A DNA stretch of 41,225 nt from Streptomyces toxytricini (lineage in GTDB: Bacteria > Actinomycetota > Actinomycetes > Streptomycetales > Streptomycetaceae). The DNA is taken from NCBI RefSeq assembly GCF_014649915.1, contig NZ_BMTY01000001.1, positions 467,194 to 508,418 on the forward strand. The letters run 5' to 3'. Shown here in pieces: positions 25,370 to 32,089 of this stretch (the first letter of the stretch is position 1; the number at the start of each line of letters is the position of its first letter). The translations under genes and the position numbers were made by a program. The notes beneath the pieces were generated by a model, which saw nothing but the letters and a program-made list of their open reading frames with translations, ran no database searches and was not told the DNA's origin.

Positions 25370-26926
25370 CTAGCCCGCCCGGACTGCGCGCTCACCCCCC
25401 TCAAGGGGGTTGTCGAGGGCCGTCCACTGGTCGCCCGGGACTTCCGGGCTCAGCCGCATCAGGGTGAGGGCCTTCGCCGGCAGGGGGTCCGCCAGCAGCG
25501 CCGCCGTGTCGTCCGTGGCGGGCAGCTCCGGTGCCGCCGCGGCCAGAAGCCGGCCGAGGGCCTCCGCCGAGCCGGCGGTCGCCGCCAGGGCGCCCGCGAC
25601 GAGGGAGCCGAACAGTTTCCGGCGCAGCGCCACCGGGTCGTCGGTGACCAGCCGGCCCGTGACCGGCGGCGCCGCGAGGCCGTGCCGGGCGAGCCGGGCC
25701 GGGCTGATCCGCACGTCGGCGAGGTCCCGGTAGACCAGCCGCAGCGGCTCCCCGCCGGGGGAGAGGACGACGAGCAGGTTCTGCCCGTGCGCCTCCAGGG
25801 CCACCCCCAGCTCCAGCACCCGCAGGCACACCGGCAGCGCGAGGCGCGCGAACCCGGCCTGCCAGTCCGCCGATCGGGCGAACGGGGCGAGGGTCAGCGC
25901 CGCGACCGGCACGACCTGCTCGCCGGCCGCGGCGTCCGCGTACGCCTCCGGGGGCTCGCGCAGCACCGCGGCCAGGTCCGGGCCGTGGGCGGTGGCTGCG
26001 GCGAGCGTCCGGGTGAAGTGCAGCCGCCCGTCCAGCCGCCCGGCGAGCTCCTGGGCGAACGCCGACACCGCGGCGGCCGTCTCCACCGAGTAGCGGGAGA
26101 TGTCCCGGACGGAGGAGGTGAGGCGGGTGCTCAGCGCGGTCTTGACGTGCGCCCCGCCGCCGACCGGGCTCAGGGTGCGCAGGGCCATCAGCGGGTGCGC
26201 CGCGGCTCCGGGCAGCGGGACCCGGTCCGCCTGCTTCAGGACGTGCTCGGCCTGCCACGGGTGCACGGGCAGCAGGATCCGGCCGCCCTGGCGCAACTCC
26301 GCCGGCCACGCGCCCGTGACCAGGCATTCCGAAGCCGGCACGGACACCCCTGCGAGCTCGACCACCGGCCGGTGCTCCGGCGCGTACGCCAGCTGCTCGG
26401 CCACCGTGAAACCGGGTCGGGAGCGGCAGTTGGGGTGGTAGGGGTGGCCGTCGACGATCCGCTGCTCCCACTCCCAGGCGGACGCCGGCGCCTCCTCGGG
26501 CCCTTCGGGCCGGCCGGCCAGGGACAGCGCCAGCGAGGCCGTGCTGTCGTCCAGCTCCGCGGCGAACGCCTCGCCGTGCGGCACGCCCAGCGCCCTCACG
26601 AGCCGTCCCGCCTGCGAGAACACCGTCCCGTCGAGGCGGAGCCCGGTGACGTGCGGTGCGGTGGCGTACGGGTCGGCCGGCGGCCCCTCCAGGCGCCGCC
26701 CGTCGACCAGGAGGACGGACGTGCCGCCGGGGCCCCGCTCGCGGCGCACCACCCACGGCAGCGGCTCGAACGCCAGTGCCCGCCAGAGCCGGGTCAGCAC
26801 GGCGGCCCGGGCGCCGCCGAGCGCCGCCCCGTACGCGGCTGCCAGTGCAGGGCGCACCTCGGCCAGTTCGGCGGAGACGGCCTCCTCGGCCGGGGAGTCG
26901 GGGAGGTTCATGCTGGGGTGCGACAC
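25370..26926 (-). CDS. IucA/IucC-family NIS siderophore synthetase (left gene of divergent pair)
   Basis: Start at GTG 26926, with GAGAGGAA six bases upstream; ATG 26911 is the alternative. 518 residues, somewhat short for the family (about 580-600). NIS synthetases activate a carboxylate such as citrate as the acyl-adenylate and couple it to an amine or alcohol. Conserved landmarks: GHPYHPNCRSRPGF (160-173), LPVHPWQ (219-225), KTALSTRLTSSVRD (262-275), LEAHGQN (377-383) and a Mg-type acidic segment YRDLADVRIS (399-408). The methyltransferase follows after 11 bases. The divergent paralogue begins 107 bases away. No amine oxygenase, acetyltransferase or receptor lies in the window. Confidence 0.9.
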   Translation of the reverse strand: MSHPSMNLPDSPAEEAVSAELAEVRPALAAAYGAALGGARAAVLTRLWRALAFEPLPWVVRRERGPGGTSVLLVDGRRLEGPPADPYATAPHVTGLRLDGTVFSQAGRLVRALGVPHGEAFAAELDDSTASLALSLAGRPEGPEEAPASAWEWEQRIVDGHPYHPNCRSRPGFTVAEQLAYAPEHRPVVELAGVSVPASECLVTGAWPAELRQGGRILLPVHPWQAEHVLKQADRVPLPGAAAHPLMALRTLSPVGGGAHVKTALSTRLTSSVRDISRYSVETAAAVSAFAQELAGRLDGRLHFTRTLAAATAHGPDLAAVLREPPEAYADAAAGEQVVPVAALTLAPFARSADWQAGFARLALPVCLRVLELGVALEAHGQNLLVVLSPGGEPLRLVYRDLADVRISPARLARHGLAAPPVTGRLVTDDPVALRRKLFGSLVAGALAATAGSAEALGRLLAAAAPELPATDDTAALLADPLPAKALTLMRLSPEVPGDQWTALDNPLEGGERAVRAG

Positions 26927-27033
26927 CCTGTTCCTCTCACGGGACGTTGTGGTGATCACGTCATCATCGCGGATACTGAAGATCACGGCCGGGGACGCGC
27001 GCAGCGGACCTCCGGCACACAGGATGGACCCGA
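26927..27033. promoter_or_regulatory. Shared divergent promoter region of the two NIS synthetases
   Basis: This 107-base region is relatively AT-rich. It holds the perfect palindrome GTGATCAC (26952-26959), and GATCACG occurs twice as a direct repeat (26954-26960 and 26981-26987, 27 bases apart). I see no match to the iron box TTAGGTTAGGCTCACCTAA used by DmdR1, nor to a Zur box. Exact -10/-35 elements are not clear. A regulator binding the GATCACG elements is a possibility. Confidence 0.4.
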
Positions 27034-28596
27034 ATGGAATCCGTGGACCTCAACGCCGCAGCCGACGAACTCGCCGCCGCACCCCTGCTCAACTGCCTGC
27101 TCAGGGAGGCGGCCGACCCCGAGGGCGGAGGCGTCCACCGGCTGCGGGCCACCGGGCGGCTGCTGCGGGTCCGCGGCGGACGCCGGCCCGAGCGGCCCGA
27201 GCTGCGCACCCCGGACGGGTGGCGCCCCCTCACCCACAGCGAGCTGGTGAAGCTCACCGCCGACGAGCTGTACCGGTACACGGGCGTTCCGAACGACGAG
27301 CTGCCCGTCGAGATCGCGGACAGCCGGGCCGCCGTGGCCGCGCTGCTGGCCGCCCGCCGGGCCGCCGAGCCGCCGCAGGACGCGTACGTCCGCTCCGAGC
27401 AGGCCCTCGTGATGGGCCACCCCCACCACCCGGCTCCCAAGGCCCGCGGCGGGGCGCCCGCGGCGCGCTGGCTGGCGTACGCGCCGGAGGCGCACGGCCG
27501 GTTCCCGCTGGCCTTCCTCGGACTGCGCGAGGACCAGGCCGCCGAGGAGGGCGGGGCGGCCGCGGCCGACGCGGTCGATGCGCTGGCCGGCCTCCTGGAC
27601 GGACCGCGCCCGCCCGCCGGCTACCGGCTGCTGCCCGCCCATCCGTGGCAGCTGGAGCTGGTCTCGGGGTCCCCGGCGGTACGGGCGGCGTTCGCCGACG
27701 GGCGGCTGCTGCGGCTGGGCGAGAGCCGCCTGCCGGCCTGGCCGACCGCCTCGGTCCGCACCCTGTACGTGCCCGGGGGCGGCGGGTCCGGCGGCGGGCG
27801 CGGCGACCTGTTCGTGAAGTTCAGCCTCGACGTGCGGATCACCAACGACGTCCGCCGGCTGTGGCGGCACGACCTGGTGAAGCTGCGCCGTACGGACGAG
27901 GCCGCCCGGGCCGGCTTCGAGGCGCTGCGCCGGGCCGGTTCGCCGGCGGCCTGGCTGTCCGACCGCGGCTACCGCACCGCGGCGTTCGCCTTCGAGGAGC
28001 TGGCGGTGCTGGTCCGCGACGGGCTGCGGCAGCACCTCGTGCCGGGCGCCACGCCGGTGCTGGCGGCGGCACTCGCCGAGGGGTACGAGGGCAGCCCGCT
28101 GGCCGCCGCGGCCGACCCGGAGGCCTGGTGGCGGGCGTATCTGCGCCATGTCGTGCCGCCGGCGCTCGAGCTGTTCGCCCGGCACGGCGTCGTGCTGGAG
28201 GCACACGCGCAGAACACCGTGGTGGCGTTCGACGTCCGGGGCACGCCCGTCCAGGCACTGTTCCGCGACGCGGAGGGCGTGAAGCTGCCGGCGCACGGTG
28301 ACCGCGCGGCGGCCTGGCAGCGGCTGGTGTACTGCCTGGTCGTCAACCACCTTGGCGGCGTGGGGGCGGCGCTCGCCGAAGCCCACCCCCGGGCCGCCGG
28401 GGCGGTGTGGCCGGCGGTGCGCGAGGAGTTCCGGCGGCACGCGGCCGAACGGGACCTGCCCGAGGCGGCGGAGCTGCTGACGGCGCCGTCCCTGCCGGCG
28501 AAGACGAACCTGCTGCTGCGGTGGACCCGAGCCGACGGCGCGGACGCGCGGTACATCCCGCTGCCGAACCCCCTGCTGGCGGACGCGGAGGAGTAG
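27034..28596 (+). CDS. IucA/IucC-family NIS siderophore synthetase (right gene of divergent pair)
   Basis: ATG 27034, 520 residues. The family landmarks are present in a variant form: MGHPHHPAPKARGG (127-140; the usual Ser of the KSR motif is Ala), LPAHPWQ (200-206), VKFSLDVRITNDVRR (261-275), LEAHAQN (388-394) and an acidic FRDAEGVKL stretch after it. It differs clearly from its neighbour, so the two probably perform successive, distinct condensations, as IucA and IucC or AsbA and AsbB do. It is monocistronic, with a hairpin after it and then a GntR gene. Which substrates it takes cannot be told from sequence. Confidence 0.9.
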   Translation: MESVDLNAAADELAAAPLLNCLLREAADPEGGGVHRLRATGRLLRVRGGRRPERPELRTPDGWRPLTHSELVKLTADELYRYTGVPNDELPVEIADSRAAVAALLAARRAAEPPQDAYVRSEQALVMGHPHHPAPKARGGAPAARWLAYAPEAHGRFPLAFLGLREDQAAEEGGAAAADAVDALAGLLDGPRPPAGYRLLPAHPWQLELVSGSPAVRAAFADGRLLRLGESRLPAWPTASVRTLYVPGGGGSGGGRGDLFVKFSLDVRITNDVRRLWRHDLVKLRRTDEAARAGFEALRRAGSPAAWLSDRGYRTAAFAFEELAVLVRDGLRQHLVPGATPVLAAALAEGYEGSPLAAAADPEAWWRAYLRHVVPPALELFARHGVVLEAHAQNTVVAFDVRGTPVQALFRDAEGVKLPAHGDRAAAWQRLVYCLVVNHLGGVGAALAEAHPRAAGAVWPAVREEFRRHAAERDLPEAAELLTAPSLPAKTNLLLRWTRADGADARYIPLPNPLLADAEE

Positions 28597-28636
28597 GACG
28601 GCCCCGGGCGGCGGGAAAGAATCCGGCCAAGGTGGA

Positions 28637-28653
28637 GGGAGGGCCACCCTCCT
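28637..28653 (+). terminator. Terminator after the right NIS synthetase
   Basis: GGGAGGG pairs with the following CCCTCC across a CCA loop (28637-28653), followed by TGTCT. It lies 41 bases past the stop and before the GntR promoter. Confidence 0.55.
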
Positions 28654-28665
28654 GTCTCACCGAGA

Positions 28666-28696
28666 GGTATAGACCAATGCTACGTTGGTGGAGACC
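28666..28696. promoter_or_regulatory. Paired GntR/HutC-type operator upstream of the GntR gene
   Basis: GGTATAGACC (28666-28675) contains GTATAGAC, an exact match to the HutC-subfamily core GT(A/C)TA(G/T)AC, and also resembles a DasR site (12 of 16 positions). A second copy, GGTGGAGACC (28687-28696), begins exactly 21 bases later, two turns of the helix, so both face the same side. A possible -10 TACGTT (28681-28686) lies between. The arrangement fits cooperative autorepression by the adjacent GntR protein. Confidence 0.6.
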
Positions 28697-28730
28697 GCGC
28701 AATCCTTGACCGACCGTCAGAGGAGAAGCC

Positions 28731-29507
28731 ATGTCCTCGTCCCCGCGGGTCGGCGGCCCGGCCGCCGTACCCAAGTACCAGCGGATCGCCGCGGCGCTGC
28801 GGCAGGAGCTCCGGGACGCCGCCCACGGCCCCGGAGGCAGACTCCCCTCCGAGCGCACCCTGGCCGCCCGGTACCGCGTCAACCGGCAGACCGTCCGCGC
28901 CGCGCTGCAGCAGCTGCGCGACGACGGCCTGATCGTCACCGAGCGCCGCGGCACCCGCTCGGCCGGCCCCGGCCCGGCCCCGGCCGCGGCACCCGCCCCG
29001 GCCCCGCCCGCGGTGGCGCCCGACGCCGGCGGGCCGCCCGACGCCGTACTGGTGCAGAGCTGGCTCGCCCGCGTCACCGTCCCACCCTCCCTGGCCGCGC
29101 TGCTCGGCATGCGCGGCGGCGAACGGACCCTGGTCCACCACCGCCGCGAGCGCGGCCCCGCCGGGCAGACCCTCCAGCACGCCGTCACCTACATCTGCCC
29201 CCGCGCCGTGGCCGAGGCACCCGAGCTGGCCGCCTACCGCCGCGCCGCGGCCGTGCGGGACGAGGACCCCGGACCCCTCGACCGCTGGCTCGACCGCGCC
29301 GCCCGGGAGGGGCGCGTCGCCGAGACCATCACCATGACCCGCAGCAGCCGCCCCGTGTCCGCGGCCGCCGCCGGCGGCCTGTCCGTGCGCCGCACCCTGC
29401 ACGACGACGCCGGCCGGCTCCTCGCCGTGACCGACCTCTCCTTCCCCACCTGGGACCGGCTGACCTTCCACCGCGACCGGGCGGTCAGCGGCTTCCAGGT
29501 CAGCTGA
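28731..29507 (+). CDS. GntR-family transcriptional regulator, HutC (UTRA) subfamily
   Basis: ATG 28731 with AGAGGAGAAG upstream; 258 residues. The winged helix-turn-helix (14-75) reads PKYQRIAAALRQEL...LPSERTLAARYRVNRQTVRAALQQLRDDGLI. A Pro/Ala-rich linker (78-100) leads to a UTRA-type effector domain (about 105-255), with RPVSAAAAGGLSVRRTLHDDAGRLLAVTD near its end. UTRA domains bind sugars, amino acids or organic acids. The paired GTATAGAC-like sites in its leader suggest autoregulation. It lies just beyond a siderophore synthetase gene but nothing shows that it regulates it. Confidence 0.9.
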   Translation: MSSSPRVGGPAAVPKYQRIAAALRQELRDAAHGPGGRLPSERTLAARYRVNRQTVRAALQQLRDDGLIVTERRGTRSAGPGPAPAAAPAPAPPAVAPDAGGPPDAVLVQSWLARVTVPPSLAALLGMRGGERTLVHHRRERGPAGQTLQHAVTYICPRAVAEAPELAAYRRAAAVRDEDPGPLDRWLDRAAREGRVAETITMTRSSRPVSAAAAGGLSVRRTLHDDAGRLLAVTDLSFPTWDRLTFHRDRAVSGFQVS

Positions 29508-29824
29508 CACGCCGCCCGCCGGCCGCCGCCGCCGGAGGGCCGCCGCACCGTACGCGAGGCCCCGGCACCCGCCGGATCCCCGGCCCCCGCGACCCGTACC
29601 GCCGCATGCCGACGCGCCCCACCCGTCGGCACGCACCTGTCGGCACACGCCGCATCCGCGCCCGGCCCGCATCCGCCGGCGGGTCCGCGCCCGAACGCAC
29701 GCGCGTGTATAACCCGGCCGTGCATAACCGGCAAATCTTGACGTACCCCAGGTGGAGCGACAAACATCGGGTCGAAAGTCAAGGTCACGCGCCGCAAGCC
29801 GACAAGCCCAAGGAGCGCAACCCC
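29508..29824. other. 317-base gap: leader and promoter region of the sigma factor
   Basis: The left part is GC-rich with no convincing gene; GCCGAC (29608-29613) and GTCGGC (29625-29630) can pair, and GTCGGCAC recurs at 29625 and 29639. The right part turns AT-rich. There TGTATAACC (29706-29714) and TGCATAACC (29721-29729) form a direct repeat 15 bases apart, followed by TTGACG (29738-29743), a good -35. No clear -10 follows at the ideal distance. AAGGAG-type bases at 29810-29815 are the ribosome site of the sigma gene. Confidence 0.5.
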
Positions 29825-30757
29825 ATGCGAGCCCCTGCCCACACGCCCGCCGCCGAAACCGCCGCAGTGCCCCGCCCCCGCCCCGCCTCCGCGGCGTCCG
29901 GGATCGCGGACCTGCCGTGGATCGAGGAGCCGAGGGAGGTGGCACCGGCCGACGCGCGCGAGCTGTCCCGGGTCTTCTTCAGGCGGCTCCAAGAGCTCGA
30001 AGAGGGCACGCCGGAGCGGCGGTACGTCCGCAACACGCTCATCGAGATGAACGCCTCCCTCGTGCAGTACGCCGTCCGCCGCTTCCGCGGCCGGGCCGAG
30101 GCGGACGACATCGAGGACCTCGTCCAGGTGGGCACGATCGGCCTCATCAAGGCGATCGACCGCTACGACCCCTCCCGCGAGAACGAGTTCGCCACCCTCG
30201 CCATGCCGTACATCACCGGCGAGATCAAGCGGCACTTCCGCGACACCACCTGGGCCGTGCGCGTCCCGCGCCGCCTCCAGGAGCTGCGCATCGACATCGC
30301 CAAGGCGAAGGAGGAGCTGACCGGCACCCTCGACCGCTCGCCCACCGTCGCCGACCTCGCCGCGCACCTCGACCTCACCGAGGAGGAGGTGGTCGAGGGC
30401 CTCTTCGCCGCCAACGGCCACACCAGCGGCTCCCTCGACGCCCCGCAGCCCGCCTTCAGCGAATCCGGCGGCGACCCCGCCGAGGGCCAGACCCTCGCCG
30501 ACGTCATCGGTGCCGAGGAGCCCGCCCTGGAGCGCGTCGAGGACATCCAGACCCTCGCGCCCCTGCTGGAGCGGCTCAGCGCCCGCGAGCGCCGCATGCT
30601 CCAGCTCCGCTTCGGTGACGAGCTCACGCAGGCGCAGATCGGCGCCGCCCTCGGCATCTCCCAGATGCAGGTGTCGCGGCTGCTGACGCGCGTCCTCGCC
30701 CACCTGCGCGCCTCCATGCTGGCCGACCCCGCAGAGGACGGCGCCGCCCGCGGCTGA
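29825..30757 (+). CDS. RNA polymerase sigma factor, SigB/SigF family
   Basis: ATG 29825; 310 residues. Region 2 contains IEMNASLVQYAVRRFRGR, DIEDLVQVGTIGLIKAIDRYDPSRENEFATLAMPYITGEIKRHFRD, the core-binding and -10-recognition helices; region 3 begins VRVPRRLQELRIDI; region 4 has LLERLSARERRMLQLRFGDELTQAQIGAALGISQMQVSRLL, the -35-recognition helix-turn-helix. This is the group 3 SigB/SigF/SigG type of Gram-positive bacteria, which governs osmotic and general stress or development and is normally held by an anti-sigma factor. No anti-sigma or anti-anti-sigma gene is adjacent, so control is in trans. Notably the next operon is an osmoprotectant transporter. Confidence 0.95.
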   Translation: MRAPAHTPAAETAAVPRPRPASAASGIADLPWIEEPREVAPADARELSRVFFRRLQELEEGTPERRYVRNTLIEMNASLVQYAVRRFRGRAEADDIEDLVQVGTIGLIKAIDRYDPSRENEFATLAMPYITGEIKRHFRDTTWAVRVPRRLQELRIDIAKAKEELTGTLDRSPTVADLAAHLDLTEEEVVEGLFAANGHTSGSLDAPQPAFSESGGDPAEGQTLADVIGAEEPALERVEDIQTLAPLLERLSARERRMLQLRFGDELTQAQIGAALGISQMQVSRLLTRVLAHLRASMLADPAEDGAARG

Positions 30758-31033
30758 CGCCACCGCTGCACCGTCCGGAATGTGGCCGGGATCACATCGG
30801 CACGGACCGTTGGTGATCTTCGCCACACCGTGCGCCGCCCGTCCGCGTGAGGTGGGTCACCAGGGCGTTTGCCCTGGTTCGCGCCGGGCAGCGGGGCTAC
30901 CGGAGCGCACCCCTCCGCCGGCCGCGGCACGGCCGGCGGCAGGGGGCGGGCGGATCCCGCACCGCTCCACGGCCCGCCCCGCACCCACCCCCGCGCCGGC
31001 ACGGGCCGTACCCGTACGACCCGTGAGGTGCAT
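30758..31033 (+). promoter_or_regulatory. Leader region of the glycine betaine transporter: CRP-like site and two hairpins
   Basis: TGTGGCCGGGATCACA (30781-30796) matches the CRP consensus TGTGA-N6-TCACA at all but one position. Further on, ACCAGGGC (30859-30866) and GCCCTGGT (30871-30878) form a perfect 8-pair stem with a GTTT loop, possibly the sigma-gene terminator. CCGCCGGCCG (30915-30924) and CGGCCGGCGG (30930-30939) form a perfect 10-pair stem in the transporter leader. No coding frame looks real here. Confidence 0.45.
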
Positions 31034-32089
31034 GTGTCCACGCTGCAGGCCGAACACGTCTACAAGGTGTTCGGAAGACGACCCGGCGCGGCGGTCCGCG
31101 CGCTCCGAGACGGCGCGAGCCGCGAGGAGCTGCGCGCCGACGGAGTGACGGCCGCCGTGATCGACGCCTCCTTCCGCGTCGAGCCCGGCGAGATCTTCGT
31201 CATCATGGGCCTGTCGGGATCGGGCAAGTCCACCCTGCTCCGCATGCTCAACGGACTGCTCGAACCCACCGAGGGGCGCATCCTCTTCGACGGCCGCGAC
31301 CTCACCGCGCTCTCCCGCCGGGAGCTGCGCCACGTCCGCTCCACGAAGATCAGCATGGTCTTCCAGCACTTCGCGCTCTTCCCGCACCGCAGCGTCCTGG
31401 AGAACGCCGCCTACGGCCTGGAGGTCCAGGGAGTCGACCGCGCCGACCGCGAGCGCCGCGCCGCCGAAGCCCTGGAACTCTGCGGGCTCTCCGGCTGGCA
31501 GGACTCCTGGCCGGACGAGCTGTCCGGCGGCATGCAGCAGCGCGTCGGCCTCGCCCGCGCCCTCGCCACCGACGCCGACCTGCTGCTGATGGACGAGTCC
31601 TTCAGCGCCCTCGACCCGCTGATCCGCCGCGACATGCAGGACCAGCTGCTCGAACTGCAGAAGACCCTCGGCAAGACCATCGTCTTCATCACGCACGACC
31701 TCAACGAGGCCATGCGCCTCGGCGACGGCATCGCCGTCATGCGCGACGGCCGCATCGTCCAGCAGGGCACCGCCGAGGACATCCTCACCCGCCCCGCCGA
31801 CGACTACGTCGCCTCGTTCGTCCAGGACGTCGACCGCTCCCGCGTGCTGACCGCCGACGCCGTCATGACCGGCCCCGACACCGGCGCCGGCTGCTCCTGC
31901 GGCTGCCCGACCGTCACCGCCGACACCCCGCTCGCCGACCTGTGCGCCGTCAGCGCCCGCGTCCCGCACCCCGTCGCCGTGACCGGCACCGACGGCGTCG
32001 TCGTCGGCACCGTCGCGCAGGACCGGCTCGTCGCCTTCATCGGCGACGAACACCGGGCCCCCGTGCGCTGTGAGGAGGCGGCCGCCTGA
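31034..32089 (+). CDS. Glycine betaine/proline ABC transporter, ATP-binding protein (ProV/OpuAA type)
   Basis: GTG 31034, with GAGGT just upstream, fits the family start (VSTLQAEHVYKVFG); 351 residues. The N-terminal extension before Walker A (RALRDGASREELRADG) is typical of ProV/OpuAA rather than other ATPases. Walker A GLSGSGKST has K65, the Q-loop is MVFQHFALFPHR, the signature is LSGGMQQRVG and Walker B LLLMDESFSALDP. A C-terminal section after about 270 contains a Cys-rich patch (GCSCGC) and a degenerate CBS-like region that may sense ionic strength. The TGA overlaps the ATG of the next gene. The complex imports osmoprotectants when salt is high. Confidence 0.92.
   Translation: MSTLQAEHVYKVFGRRPGAAVRALRDGASREELRADGVTAAVIDASFRVEPGEIFVIMGLSGSGKSTLLRMLNGLLEPTEGRILFDGRDLTALSRRELRHVRSTKISMVFQHFALFPHRSVLENAAYGLEVQGVDRADRERRAAEALELCGLSGWQDSWPDELSGGMQQRVGLARALATDADLLLMDESFSALDPLIRRDMQDQLLELQKTLGKTIVFITHDLNEAMRLGDGIAVMRDGRIVQQGTAEDILTRPADDYVASFVQDVDRSRVLTADAVMTGPDTGAGCSCGCPTVTADTPLADLCAVSARVPHPVAVTGTDGVVVGTVAQDRLVAFIGDEHRAPVRCEEAAA

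Noticed and set aside
26927..27033. DmdR1 iron box between the NIS genes
   Set aside because: No TTAGGTTAGG-like arm is present on either strand.
30867..30891. SigB-type promoter GTTT-N15-GGGCAG before the betaine transporter
   Set aside because: Only four of six -10 bases fit GGGTA(C/T), and the -35 overlaps a hairpin loop; too weak to list.
30758..31033. c-di-AMP (ydaO) riboswitch in the betaine transporter leader
   Set aside because: I could not find the conserved ydaO sequence blocks; only simple hairpins are visible.
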